DNA from: CAYZJB01 sp964602985
GTDB lineage: Bacteria > CLD3 > SB21
DNA length: 64,000 nucleotides
Direction: 5' to 3'
Assembly: GCA_964602985.1 (NCBI GenBank)
Contig: CAZRTJ010000013.1
Coordinates: forward strand, 36,179 to 100,178
Position numbers and translations under genes: made by a program. Of the stretch, positions 24,420 through 33,684 are shown piece by piece (position 1 is the stretch's first letter; each line of letters begins with the position of its first letter). The notes below the pieces were generated by a model. The model was not told the DNA's origin and searched no databases. It was given only the letters and a program-made list of their open reading frames with translations.

Positions 24420-26075
24420 ATGAACCAATTCCTTGCCTTCGTTTGTTGCGTGCTGTGTGCCTGCACAAAAGAAAATGCAGACCTGCTGATCGTCAACGCG
24501 CGTATATACCCGATGCAAGACAGTCTCCAAACGGTGGAGGCGCTGGCCATTCGCGATGGCAGGGTACTTGCTCTGGGCACAACAGACGAGATTCTCGGGA
24601 ATTTTGTTTCCCGCAAAGTCGAAGATGCCAAGGGTCTGACCGTCCTGCCCGGGTTCAACGATGCGCATCTTCATTTGCTCGGCCTTGGCCGTGCCTTGCA
24701 GCGCGTGGATCTGGTGGGTACAAAATCCTATGAGGAAGTCAGAACCAGAGTTCAGGCACGAGCCGATCAGACCGCCGGCGGCGAGTGGATTCTGGGACGC
24801 GGATGGGATCAGAACGACTGGCCGGACAAGTCATTTCCCACGCATGAATCGCTCAGCGCCATCACTCCCCGCCACTTCGTTGCCATTCGACGGGTCGACG
24901 GCCACGCGGTCCTGGTGAACAAGAGCGTTCTGGATCTCGCAGGCATCGACGCGTCTACAAAGGATCCGTCCGGCGGCAAGATTCTGCGAGACAGCCGCGG
25001 CAATCCAACCGGAGTACTCATCGACAATGCGATGGCGCTGGTGGAACGCCTCGTCCCAGCGCCGTCGGCCGCGCAGGACAGCGCCGCGCTGGAACTTGCG
25101 ATCGAATCGTGTCTGTCGGTTGGCTTGACGTCCGTGCAAGATCCGGGCGTCGACTCGTCGGATATCGAGGTGTACAATAAACTCGGCCATGCCGGACGAC
25201 TGCGTTTGCGTGCGTCCCTGATGCTGGATGGAAGCAACGCGGCTCTGCTGAAGAATTATTTTTCCGCCGGCCCGCAACGGGACCTCTTCCGACATCGCTT
25301 GAACATAGCCGCCGTCAAATTGTATGCGGATGGCGCCCTGGGATCGCGCGGCGCGGCTCTGCTGGCTCCCTACACGGACGAACCGACGCATTCCGGCCTC
25401 CTGCTAACAGATCCGAAAGAGATTCAGCAAATCACCATCGACGGACTGAGGGCCGGTTTCCAAATCTGCACCCATGCGATCGGCGACCGCGGCAATCACA
25501 GCACGCTCGACGCCTACGCAGAAGCGCTTCGAGTCACCGGCGTCAAGGAATCGCGATTGCGCATTGAACATGCGCAAGTGGTCGCTCTCGCCGACATCGA
25601 TCGATTTGCGGAACTGGGTATCATCGCGTCCATGCAACCCACGCATTGTACGTCGGACCTGTACTGGGCGGAAAAACGCGTCGGTCCTCAGAGAATTCTC
25701 GGCGCGTACGCCTGGCGTACGATGATCGACAAAGGGATCGTCGTCGCGGGTGGTTCTGACGCGCCGGTGGAATCCAATCGCCCGCTGTGGGGACTGTACG
25801 CCGCCGTCACCCGCACGGATCACGATGGTTTCCCGAACGGCGGTTGGTATCCGGATCAGAAACTTACCCGGGCGGAAGCCGTAAGGATATTCACACGGAA
25901 TGCCGCCTATGCAGAATTTGAAGAATCATTTAAAGGCACACTCGCTCCGGGAATGGCCGCTGATCTGGTTGTCCTGTCCCATGATATTTTTGCCATCGAT
26001 CCGCTTGACATTCTTCACGCGGAAGTTGACATGACAATGGTGGATGGCGAGATTGTATACCGAAAGATGAAATGA
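24420..26075 (+). CDS. YtcJ-like metal-dependent amidohydrolase, probable lipoprotein
   Basis: A 551-residue TIM-barrel hydrolase. The first residues MNQFLAFVCCVLCAC resemble a lipoprotein signal, with Cys15 as lipid site. The N-terminal composite domain (LLIVNARIYPMQ, LAIRDGRVLALG) leads to the metal site GFNDAHLHLLGLG. Later motifs are LYADGALGSRGAALLAPY, THAIGDRGNHSTLDAY, RIEHAQ and GGSDAPVESNRPLWGLYAAVTR, all typical of the YtcJ/exoenzyme-regulatory-AepA branch. AGGAG precedes the ATG. The substrate is unknown. It ends 4 bases into the next gene (ATGA). Confidence 0.88.
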   Translation: MNQFLAFVCCVLCACTKENADLLIVNARIYPMQDSLQTVEALAIRDGRVLALGTTDEILGNFVSRKVEDAKGLTVLPGFNDAHLHLLGLGRALQRVDLVGTKSYEEVRTRVQARADQTAGGEWILGRGWDQNDWPDKSFPTHESLSAITPRHFVAIRRVDGHAVLVNKSVLDLAGIDASTKDPSGGKILRDSRGNPTGVLIDNAMALVERLVPAPSAAQDSAALELAIESCLSVGLTSVQDPGVDSSDIEVYNKLGHAGRLRLRASLMLDGSNAALLKNYFSAGPQRDLFRHRLNIAAVKLYADGALGSRGAALLAPYTDEPTHSGLLLTDPKEIQQITIDGLRAGFQICTHAIGDRGNHSTLDAYAEALRVTGVKESRLRIEHAQVVALADIDRFAELGIIASMQPTHCTSDLYWAEKRVGPQRILGAYAWRTMIDKGIVVAGGSDAPVESNRPLWGLYAAVTRTDHDGFPNGGWYPDQKLTRAEAVRIFTRNAAYAEFEESFKGTLAPGMAADLVVLSHDIFAIDPLDILHAEVDMTMVDGEIVYRKMK

Positions 26076-26839
26076 CTCCATCGATCCGATATCAGATTTT
26101 CTCATTGGGTCTCATGGTGGCCATGGATTCGGCATTGCTTTTTCTGCTCGCGTGGTTTGGACAACTTCCGCAGGCGGAAATTCTCAAGCCACTGCGTGAA
26201 TTAACGATGGTGCAACTGCAGGAAGATCCGCTCGTCGAAAAGGCCAGGAAGATCATGGACAATCCCCTCGCGAACCAGTTCGTCCCGCAAAAAGCGGACA
26301 TCCTGTCGGATCAAAATTCCACCGCGCTTCAGAAAGACATTCCGGCAGACGACCTTCGGGTGGGCGGAGATCAATCGCTGACGCGCACAGCAGAGGATGA
26401 ATCGCGGAAAGACGCGGAGGAGTTTTCCGGTCCTTTCAGGAAATCACGTCTCAACGAAAACACGATGATGCAGCATCTCACCGGGGAACAAGCGGCCACT
26501 TCCACCGAAGTCGGTCATTTGTATGAATTGAACACATACAAATGGGAGTTCGCCCCCTACATGCTCCGCTGGAAAGACAAGATGACCGGCAAGTGGTATG
26601 AGATCACCTCGCGTGTCTTCTTTCAAAAAACCGCCCGCCTGGGTGAAATCATCATCAGCGCCAAAGTTGGCCGCGACGGACGTCTGCTCGACTCGAAGAT
26701 TGTCGATTTCAACTGCGATCGCTCCTTCGTCGCGCCTGCCTACGCCAGCGTCGTTAATTCTTTTCCCCTGGATCCCTTACCCTCTAACTTCCCGGACGAA
26801 TTTTTGGAAACCACATGGACGATTCGGATCGTTCCATAA
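26072..26839 (+). CDS. membrane-anchored protein with TonB-like C-terminal domain
   Basis: A 255-residue protein with one N-terminal membrane helix (SLGLMVAMDSALLFLLAWFG) and a low-complexity charged periplasmic spacer (residues 45-150). The last 60 residues have the TonB-C pattern: GEIIISAKVGRDGRLLDSKIVDFNCDRSF... AYASVVNSFPLDPLPSNFPDE... WTIRI. It lacks the Pro-rich spacer of classical TonB. It may energise a barrel or act as a structural linker; ExbB/ExbD are not in the window. Coupled to the amidohydrolase by an ATGA overlap. Confidence 0.7.
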   Translation: MTPSIRYQIFSLGLMVAMDSALLFLLAWFGQLPQAEILKPLRELTMVQLQEDPLVEKARKIMDNPLANQFVPQKADILSDQNSTALQKDIPADDLRVGGDQSLTRTAEDESRKDAEEFSGPFRKSRLNENTMMQHLTGEQAATSTEVGHLYELNTYKWEFAPYMLRWKDKMTGKWYEITSRVFFQKTARLGEIIISAKVGRDGRLLDSKIVDFNCDRSFVAPAYASVVNSFPLDPLPSNFPDEFLETTWTIRIVP

Positions 26840-26852
26840 CGAAAGGTCATTC

Positions 26853-27734
26853 ATGAAACGAGTTCTGACAGCCCTCACCGCGGCGCTCCTCCTCTCCTGC
26901 GGACCCGAGACCACAACAGAATACATCCAGGAAATCGACGCGTACTACGCCAAACGATACGAGCGCCTGCAAAGCGAGACCGGCTGGCTGAATCTGGTGG
27001 GCTTGTACTGGCTGCGGGATGGAGACAACACATTTGGTAGCGACTCGTCGAATCAGATCGTCATGCCGGACAAGGCTCCGGCATTTGGCGGAACGCTGAC
27101 GCTGAAGAACGATCTCGTCACGCTGACCTCTCACAAAGACGCACCGATCTTTCATAACGGAAGTCCCGTGCGGAAAATGGAATTGATCACCGATGCCGAC
27201 AGCAACACGACGGTGCTCGACATGGGACCGTTACGCTGGTTCATCATCCGACGGGGCAGTCAGTTTGGCGTGCGGTTGCGCGATCTGGAGAGCGAGTTGG
27301 TCGCATCGTTCCAGGGAATCGATCGATTCCCCACCGATGTGCGGTGGCGGTTCACAGCGCGATGGGAGCCATACGCGCCGGCTCGCATCATCCCGGTGCC
27401 CACGATTCTAGGCACGATGGATTCGATGGAATGTCATGGAGCGCTGGCGTTTGATGTCGACGGCGAGACGTATCGTCTGGACGCCATGGGGCGCAGGGAC
27501 GAGAGGCTTTTCCTGATTTTCGGAGATCAGACGAACAACCGGGAGACGTACGGGGCCGGTCGGTATCTGTATGTCGATTGGCCGGACAGCGCGGGTCACA
27601 TCGTTCTGGATTTCAACAAGGCGTACAATCCACCTTGCGTATTCACCGACTTTGCCACGTGCCCCTTCCCGCCGCCGCAAAACAAATTGCCGATCGCGAT
27701 CCCCGCGGGTGAAAAGAAATTCGGGAGGCACTGA
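26853..27734 (+). CDS. DUF1684 family lipoprotein
   Basis: A 293-residue protein with lipoprotein signal MKRVLTALTAALLLSC (Cys16). The DUF1684 hallmarks are clear: ETGWLNLVGLYWLRDGDNTFGSD near the start, RWFIIRRGSQFGVRLRDLES, and the C-terminal YGAGRYLYVDWPD... VLDFNKAYNPPCVFTDFATCPFPPPQNKLPIAIPAGEK. This domain is common and conserved but has no known function. AAAGG lies 7 bases before the ATG. I rejected the longer frame, which overlaps the preceding gene by 240 bases. Confidence 0.9.
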   Translation: MKRVLTALTAALLLSCGPETTTEYIQEIDAYYAKRYERLQSETGWLNLVGLYWLRDGDNTFGSDSSNQIVMPDKAPAFGGTLTLKNDLVTLTSHKDAPIFHNGSPVRKMELITDADSNTTVLDMGPLRWFIIRRGSQFGVRLRDLESELVASFQGIDRFPTDVRWRFTARWEPYAPARIIPVPTILGTMDSMECHGALAFDVDGETYRLDAMGRRDERLFLIFGDQTNNRETYGAGRYLYVDWPDSAGHIVLDFNKAYNPPCVFTDFATCPFPPPQNKLPIAIPAGEKKFGRH

Positions 27735-27798
27735 GAAAGAAACTGCGCCCGCTTGGGAAGTTCTTTTTGAATATCCGATTCACGTCGTGTCGAAAAGC

Positions 27799-29820
27799 TT
27801 AGATCGTGAATTCGTACCCGACTTTGAAATACTGTCCCACCTGTTCCAATTTCTTGCCCTGCAAATTCAGAACAAGATAGACATTGCTGCCGGCGAAGAA
27901 TTCATACTGAAGGAGTGAATTCCACAGATTCACCTTCTCCACGGAATTCGCTGCCCGGTCCTCGCGAACCTCGCGTTGAAAGAACGTCCGCAGGTACAGC
28001 TTCTTCAGTATTCGATAATCCACCTTGGCGCGGGAAATTTCTGTCAGAAAATCCTCGTTTCCGACGCGGAGGTACGTGAGGATTCCCGACAACCGGCTGA
28101 AGAAATACAAGTTCAATGTCGCGTAGGGATTGTGAAGCGTCGACCCAAAATATTCGCCAAAGCTGTATCCGAACTGTAGACTGTGCGATCCGAATAGAAC
28201 TTTCAGATTATGATCTTGAAGAAGGTTCTTCCGCGTGATCCGAACCGTATCCTTGACATCGTTGGGCCGGTTGAACTCGAAGGAATGTCCCATCGATAAC
28301 CAGTCATTGACTTTATAATTGGCTTCACCGGCGATGCGCTCCTCGTACTTGAAACGATCCCTCAGCGTCTGCGCAAGAAAGTACTCGGTTCGGACATTAA
28401 TCGACGAAAAGTACGGCCGCTTGTAGACAAATTGGTATCCACCCGAAACGAGAACTTCGTCATGGTCGCCGCCGAAATTATTGAATAAGGTCATGACAGA
28501 GAAATCCCGGCTGAAGCGTCTGTAATAAACGTCCGCATACGGACCGCCCGACGCGTTGTATTGGTAAAACAGGTACGTCTGATAGGCATGACCGTCTGCG
28601 GTTCGAATCACCTGGGGATTGAACACAAACCGCGAAGGCAAATCCACTCGTGCATCTACGCTCACTACTTTGTCGGAGATTTGGCGATCCGGATCCCGAG
28701 CCACGATCGCCGTGCCGCCCACGTTGACGTACTTTGAATTTATCACAGGCCGCGCGACAAAAAATTCGCGTCCACTTTGATCCGGCGTCCCCTCTTCGCG
28801 CACGTACGCCGATCCCATCTTCAGGTGGTCGCTCCGGTAAGTGTAATTCAATCCATAGTCGATGTTCTGGATCGCGCGCGTGTAGAACAGGTTGATCGGC
28901 GATCGGTAAATATCCAGATCTTTGCTGAAGAACGGCCGCTTTTCCTGCAAAAAGATGGAGCGTCCGTAGAGTGAGAAATTAAAGGGATCCGCCTCCAACG
29001 TTGATTCGTCAGTGTTGTACGTGCCTTTGAGGGTATGGCGATCCAGCATCACGTTCATTTCACCGCCGATGTCCGCGCGATACGAAGAGTCCGACAAGCG
29101 ATTGGCCACCACGTAAGGCGTGGCGCTGACCCGGAAATTGGCTTTCTCCTCAAACGGCTCAATATCCATTTTGTACGTGCCGGCCAGACTCAAAATCTCG
29201 CTCGTCGGCACGATCGAGTAGAAATAGCTTGTTCCATCCGGACGGTACGAAAACATCTGAACGTCGATTCCGATTTGAGATCGATTCTTGTTCTGAATGC
29301 GATCGACGGGTATCTCTACCTCTGCCTCGATGTATCCCGGTTTCTCCCCTTCCGCCTTGGCATATTCGTGCGTCTTCACATTCCACACCCAGTCCCATTC
29401 GGCGGACATGTTTCGCTGGTTGTAAATGACCATATCCCGCTGATTGTCAAGAAAACTGAAGGCGAAGAAATACCCGTTCTGGTTTTTGTTCTCGAGGTCC
29501 AGCAAAATAAAGAATTCATTCTCTTCATCTGAACTGCGGTCCCGGATCAACGACTGACGGATGACCTTCCCCCGAGGCCAGTATTTGAACGCTACGTAAA
29601 TGGCGGTTTTGCTCTGCTTGATGAGCACGACCGTGCTGTCGGGTCTCTCTGGAATCCGAGGCACGGTGACGTAGTGCCGATCGAAGATCGTAGCCCCGAC
29701 CCACTCATCCTCCTGGATTCGTCCGTCGATCGTGGGTGTGTTCCCTGGCTGATCCCCCGGTCCTGTCCCCGCCCACGCTGAACACGCGATCCCCATTGCG
29801 AGAATCACAAACGTCCGCAT
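27799..29820 (-). CDS. DUF5916 outer-membrane protein with CBM9-like N-terminal domain
   Basis: A 673-residue secreted protein with signal peptide MRTFVILAMGIACSAWA. Residues 28-230 form a carbohydrate-binding-module-9-like sandwich: IDGRIQEDEWVGATIFDRH, AIYVAFKYW, ENEFFILLDLENKNQNGYFFAFSFL, DWVWNVKTHE. Residues 240-673 are the DUF5916 beta-barrel (RPFFSKDLDIYRSPINLFYTRAIQNIDYGLNYTYR). The chain ends FKVGYEFTI with strand-like alternation. The family is widespread in Bacteroidota and related phyla, often annotated as hydrolase, but its function is unproven. AAAGG precedes the start. Confidence 0.85.
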   Translation of the reverse strand: MRTFVILAMGIACSAWAGTGPGDQPGNTPTIDGRIQEDEWVGATIFDRHYVTVPRIPERPDSTVVLIKQSKTAIYVAFKYWPRGKVIRQSLIRDRSSDEENEFFILLDLENKNQNGYFFAFSFLDNQRDMVIYNQRNMSAEWDWVWNVKTHEYAKAEGEKPGYIEAEVEIPVDRIQNKNRSQIGIDVQMFSYRPDGTSYFYSIVPTSEILSLAGTYKMDIEPFEEKANFRVSATPYVVANRLSDSSYRADIGGEMNVMLDRHTLKGTYNTDESTLEADPFNFSLYGRSIFLQEKRPFFSKDLDIYRSPINLFYTRAIQNIDYGLNYTYRSDHLKMGSAYVREEGTPDQSGREFFVARPVINSKYVNVGGTAIVARDPDRQISDKVVSVDARVDLPSRFVFNPQVIRTADGHAYQTYLFYQYNASGGPYADVYYRRFSRDFSVMTLFNNFGGDHDEVLVSGGYQFVYKRPYFSSINVRTEYFLAQTLRDRFKYEERIAGEANYKVNDWLSMGHSFEFNRPNDVKDTVRITRKNLLQDHNLKVLFGSHSLQFGYSFGEYFGSTLHNPYATLNLYFFSRLSGILTYLRVGNEDFLTEISRAKVDYRILKKLYLRTFFQREVREDRAANSVEKVNLWNSLLQYEFFAGSNVYLVLNLQGKKLEQVGQYFKVGYEFTI

Positions 29821-29917
29821 GTGATGCCTTTCGGTTAGAAATTTCGACTGACTTGCGGCGCAACGGAAGGTCCGCGTCTTTGACCGACGAGATTACGAGA
29901 GAGACATGGGAAAGGTT

Positions 29918-30694
29918 TCAGAAACGACCATCGAGAAACTGCAACACATGCTCACAGAACAGGTCGACGGCTTCGTGGTGAATCCAGTGTCCGGCGTCGG
30001 GGATCATCCGGAGTTCCGCCCTGGGGAAATACCTGATAATCGCATCGCGGTCGGCGTCCAATCGGTAGGCGGATTTTTCGCCTCCGAGAAAAAGCGTCGG
30101 GCCGTCGTACCGATCCGCCGGGGAGGCCCGAAATCGACTGATTTCGTTTTTTGCAAACTCCGTGAGCGCGGGGATATTCACCCTCCATCGCAGACCGTGA
30201 TCTTCCCGCACGAGATTCGTCAGAATGAACAATCGGACGGCGTCGTTGCGGATCGAAGAACGCAGGGCGACCTCAACCTGCTTTTTTTCTTCGAACGCGG
30301 TGAGATCCACCGCCGCCATCGCATGCAGAATATCCACGAGACCGCCTTCATACGATCGCGGAGCGATGTCCTCGATGATCAGACATCGAAGGCGCTCCGG
30401 ATGTCGAAACGCGTACGCCATGGCCACATGACCCCCCATCGAGTGACCGAGCAACGCGAACTTCTGCAGGTCCAACTCATCGCACAGCCGTTCCAGGTCC
30501 GAGCACATCGCCGCGACCGAGTGCTCCGCATCGTGGGGGGAAATGCCGTGGTTACGCTGATCCGGTATGATAAGCCGATAGCGCTGAGACAGTTTTTTTG
30601 CGACGGAATACCAGTTTCGCTCCGACCCCAGCAATCCGTGGAGAATCACCAGCGTCTGCGACCCATGACCGTAGGTAGTGAAGTGAAGTTTCAT
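29918..30694 (-). CDS. alpha/beta hydrolase
   Basis: A 258-residue cytoplasmic esterase-like enzyme. VILHGLLGSERNWYSVAKKL holds the oxyanion loop; the nucleophile elbow is LLGHSMGGHVAMAYAF. The acid appears within TLFLGGEKSAY, and the catalytic His within PDAGHWIHHEAVDLF. The order and spacing resemble YbfF-type short-chain acyl esterases. Its start lies only 26 bases from the divergent lipase-like gene, so the two promoters must lie inside the neighbouring coding sequences or overlap. Confidence 0.88.
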   Translation of the reverse strand: MKLHFTTYGHGSQTLVILHGLLGSERNWYSVAKKLSQRYRLIIPDQRNHGISPHDAEHSVAAMCSDLERLCDELDLQKFALLGHSMGGHVAMAYAFRHPERLRCLIIEDIAPRSYEGGLVDILHAMAAVDLTAFEEKKQVEVALRSSIRNDAVRLFILTNLVREDHGLRWRVNIPALTEFAKNEISRFRASPADRYDGPTLFLGGEKSAYRLDADRDAIIRYFPRAELRMIPDAGHWIHHEAVDLFCEHVLQFLDGRF

Positions 30695-30720
30695 CTTGCG
30701 GCGCGTCGAGGTACGTTCGT

Positions 30721-31686
30721 ATGTTCGGTGGCAAAATTATCATGAAGGCGTCACAAGTGCAAACCCCCGTCCTCATCGTCCATGGCTTCGCCGACGTGAC
30801 GGGAATGTGGGCGCGGCTCGTATCCCCTCTCCAGAACGCCGGCTTTCACCCGCTGATCTTCCGATACCCCACGCTGGAAAATCAGTTGGACGTCCCCGAG
30901 ATTGCGGACTCGCTCTTCACATTTGTTCAACAGGAAGTCGGCGCCGAGTCCTTTCAGATTGTGGGTCACTCACAGGGGGGATTGATTGCGGAGTGGCTGG
31001 ATTTGTTCTGCAGACCTGTCGGTCTTCGGAGAGTGGTGACGATCGCGACGCCGTTTCAGGGAAACTCCCTCCCGCTGATCGCACCCCGCGTATTGTTGAA
31101 GCATTGGCCTTTCAGCCGCAATCAATTGCTGGGACTCTCTACATTCAGTCCGGTTCTGCAACGACTGTTGAACGCACGCTGGACACGGAAGACACCCACG
31201 CAGTGGTTTTCATTCATCGGCCAGCTGGCTAGCGGCAAGATCGAGAGCGATGGCGTGGTGGCCGTTTGCGAGGGCCGGCGACGATCGTGGGTGTATGTGC
31301 GAAAGGACAAACACTTCGTGGAACTGGCGCGAGCAGAGCCGTCCGACGAAAGGATCCTGCGACGCAATCACCTGCCTCCGAGTTGGTTGAAACAATCGAC
31401 GCGCTTCGTCCCGGACTTGCTTCAGGTGCTCGCGGGTCAGTCTCCGCCGCCGCATCGTCGTCTTCCTCAGCGTCAGGCGTGTCTGATTGTCCACCACGCA
31501 TTTCTGGATCAACTCCAATTGCGACCCGCGTTTCGAAAACTGCTCGCGCGTCCGACGCTGGACGGCCGGCACCACGTGCTCTTCGGCGAAGTGGATTCCC
31601 CTGCCGTCGTCTCGTGCGGTGGCGACCCAATCGCCGTGACACCCGGTCACGCGACGTATATCATCGCCGCCGACCTAGTTTCGTGA
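30721..31686 (+). CDS. alpha/beta-fold lipase-like hydrolase
   Basis: A 321-residue protein. The first half matches lipase class 2/PGAP1-like folds: PVLIVHGFADVTGMWARLVSPL, FRYPTLENQLDV and the nucleophile elbow IVGHSQGGLIAEWL, followed by RRVVTIATPFQGNSLPLIAP. From residue 235 on, a basic, His/Arg-rich tail with no recognised domain follows. The catalytic acid and His are not certain. ATG 30742 (preceded by GGTGG) is an alternative start. The end overlaps the convergent GTPase gene by 26 bases. Confidence 0.7.
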   Translation: MFGGKIIMKASQVQTPVLIVHGFADVTGMWARLVSPLQNAGFHPLIFRYPTLENQLDVPEIADSLFTFVQQEVGAESFQIVGHSQGGLIAEWLDLFCRPVGLRRVVTIATPFQGNSLPLIAPRVLLKHWPFSRNQLLGLSTFSPVLQRLLNARWTRKTPTQWFSFIGQLASGKIESDGVVAVCEGRRRSWVYVRKDKHFVELARAEPSDERILRRNHLPPSWLKQSTRFVPDLLQVLAGQSPPPHRRLPQRQACLIVHHAFLDQLQLRPAFRKLLARPTLDGRHHVLFGEVDSPAVVSCGGDPIAVTPGHATYIIAADLVS

Positions 31687-32995
31687 GGAAGGGCCGCAGG
31701 ATCGTCTCCAGCGTGACCGACCCGATTTCCTGCAGGTCGTAGCGAACGCGCACGGTAGGTTTGCGGATGCGAATGATGCGATTCAGGTCGATCGGCGTGC
31801 CGATCACCACCACGTCACAGGGAACGCGGTTGATCGTCCTCTCCAGATCCTTCGTTTGTTGTTTGCCGTACCCCATCGCGGGAAGCAGATGTCCGATCTT
31901 CGGATATTTCCTGAATGTCTCCGCGATCCGACCGGTGGTGTAGGGTCGTGGATCGATGATTTCGGATGCGCCGTATTTTTCCGCGGCGACCGTTCCCGCC
32001 CCCGTCGTCATTTCACCGTGCGTCAGCGTCGGCCCGTCTTCCACCACCAGCGCCTTGTGGTTTCGGATTCGATCGACGTGATCCAGCATCAGCGGAGACG
32101 CCGCCTCGACGATCTCGGCCTTTGGATTGACGGCGAGGATATTTCGTCGCAGGAGATTGACCGACGCGGCTCCAGCGGTGTCAGCCTTGTTGATGACCAC
32201 CACGTCTGCCATGCGCAAATTCGTTTCGCCCGGGTAATACGATAACTCATGACCCGCGCGGAGAGGATCGGCAACGACGATGTGTACATCCGGCACGTAA
32301 AACGGCGTATCGTTATTTCCCCCGTCCCAGAGGATGATGTCGGCTTCTTTCTCGGCTTGTCGGAGAATCGCTTCGTAATCCACGCCCGCATAGATGATCG
32401 TGTGGTTTACGATATGCGGTTCGTACTCTTCCACCTCTTCGATCGTGCATTTGTGTTTTTTCAGATCCGCCAGCGTGTGAAAGCGCTGGACTCGTTGCTT
32501 GGCGAGATCGCCGTACGGCATCGGATGACGAATGGCCGCCACCTTCAAGCCGTACTGCTTGCAAATATCCGCTACTCGACGTGTGGTCTGACTTTTTCCG
32601 GAGCCGGTTCGAACCGCGCAGACGGAGATGACCGGCTTCTTGCTCCGGATCATCGTCGAGGCCGCCGACAGCACTTTGAAGTGGGCGCCGGCAGCATTGG
32701 CAATCGCCGCGCGTCCCATCACATGGGCATACGATACATCGCTGTACGAAAACACCACTTCGTCGATCGATTTTGTTCGAATCAGCGACGCGAGTTGTTC
32801 CTCTGCGAATATGGGAATCCCTTTGGGGTACAACTTCCCCGCGAGTGTCGAGGGATATTTTCTACCTGCGATATCCGGAATCTGCGTTGCGGTAAAAGCG
32901 ACAACCTCGTACGCAGGATGATCGCGATAGAGTACGTTGAAATTATGGAAATCTCGTCCTGCGGCGCCCAGGATCACAATTCGCGTGCGTGGCAT
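31661..32995 (-). CDS. GTPase of the cyclic 2,3-diphosphoglycerate synthetase-like family
   Basis: A 444-residue protein. The first 125 residues are a Rossmann-like domain (IVILGAAGRDFHNFNVLYRDHPAYEVVAFTATQIPDIAGRKYP). The next has a P-loop, CAVRTGSGKSQTTRRVADI, with downstream DIILWDGGNNDTPFYVPDVHIVV and the guanine-type motif VVINKADTA. RHPMPYGDLAKQRVQRF and GPTLTHGEMTTGAG are long conserved blocks of the family. Archaeal members make cyclic 2,3-diphosphoglycerate; what the bacterial ones make is not established to my knowledge. AAGGAGG precedes the ATG. It is downstream of kgd and the AgmX-like gene on the same strand. Confidence 0.85.
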   Translation of the reverse strand: MPRTRIVILGAAGRDFHNFNVLYRDHPAYEVVAFTATQIPDIAGRKYPSTLAGKLYPKGIPIFAEEQLASLIRTKSIDEVVFSYSDVSYAHVMGRAAIANAAGAHFKVLSAASTMIRSKKPVISVCAVRTGSGKSQTTRRVADICKQYGLKVAAIRHPMPYGDLAKQRVQRFHTLADLKKHKCTIEEVEEYEPHIVNHTIIYAGVDYEAILRQAEKEADIILWDGGNNDTPFYVPDVHIVVADPLRAGHELSYYPGETNLRMADVVVINKADTAGAASVNLLRRNILAVNPKAEIVEAASPLMLDHVDRIRNHKALVVEDGPTLTHGEMTTGAGTVAAEKYGASEIIDPRPYTTGRIAETFRKYPKIGHLLPAMGYGKQQTKDLERTINRVPCDVVVIGTPIDLNRIIRIRKPTVRVRYDLQEIGSVTLETILRPFLTKLGRRR

Positions 32996-33180
32996 AAGGC
33001 CTCCTTGCGTTACTGTCGAAGGGTACGACGATCTACAGACGCAACGCCATGAGGGAAAGCAGTATTTTTTTGTATGCGATGGGTAGGGTGAAACAGCGAA
33101 TGTCGGCCCTCGATCGCAGACGGGCGGTTCAACAAATCACCCGGCGAGCTAGCTCCCCGCTCTGCAACCTGCGCTCCGGT

Positions 33181-33630
33181 TCACCTGGTAAAGACAAACG
33201 TCTGACTGATCGTTACCATGCCTTTCTTCCGTTTTGGAAATTGCCATCCGCGGATCGTGGACACCACACACTCTGCGACCGTACCACCGATTGTTCTGCG
33301 AGCGGTTGTTACACCCACCACCTTGCCCGCCGGATTGACTCTGATCATCAACTGCAACTTGCCTTTCAGATCGGGTGAGGTTCTGAGTTCCTTCGCATAA
33401 CAGAGATGAATGGAAGCCATCTTGGACAAAAAGTCTGCCCGGACGTTCACATCCACTGAATCCGCCGCCCCTCGCGGAACAATGTCGGGATATCCAACAC
33501 CCGTCAATCCCTCTTCGCCATAAAATAGATATCCGATCGCAGGCTCAAGCGATATTTGGCTGTCCGAAATTTCCCACTGCGCCACTGACGACATGACCGC
33601 AACGCAGCTCAGAAGCCAACATGTTCTCAT
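33181..33630 (-). CDS. small exported AgmX/TonB-like protein
   Basis: A 149-residue protein with signal peptide MRTCWLLSCVAVMSSVAQ. Its second half has the AgmX/PglI-type C-terminal pattern: MASIHLCYAKELRTSPDLKGKLQLMIRVNPAGKVVGVTT, then a conserved Cys in VAECVVSTIRGWQFP, and a final strand. That is the TonB-C fold used in myxobacterial gliding proteins. Two Cys in the domain (YAK and VAEC regions) could form a disulfide. GGAG lies before ATG 33630. Downstream, 185 bases without a gene separate it from the GTPase. Confidence 0.75.
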   Translation of the reverse strand: MRTCWLLSCVAVMSSVAQWEISDSQISLEPAIGYLFYGEEGLTGVGYPDIVPRGAADSVDVNVRADFLSKMASIHLCYAKELRTSPDLKGKLQLMIRVNPAGKVVGVTTARRTIGGTVAECVVSTIRGWQFPKRKKGMVTISQTFVFTR

Positions 33631-33684
33631 ACTGTTCTCCGTTTCGCGAGAGAGAGGCATGATTCCCGCCCACTGCCAATTCGT

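Noticed and set aside
27735..27798. Bidirectional terminator between the DUF1684 and DUF5916 genes
   Set aside because: AAGAAACT/AGTTCTT arms are imperfect and long-looped; not strong enough to call.
33147..33156. 10-bp palindrome GAGCTAGCTC upstream of the GTPase gene
   Set aside because: Short enough to occur by chance and not aligned with any visible promoter.
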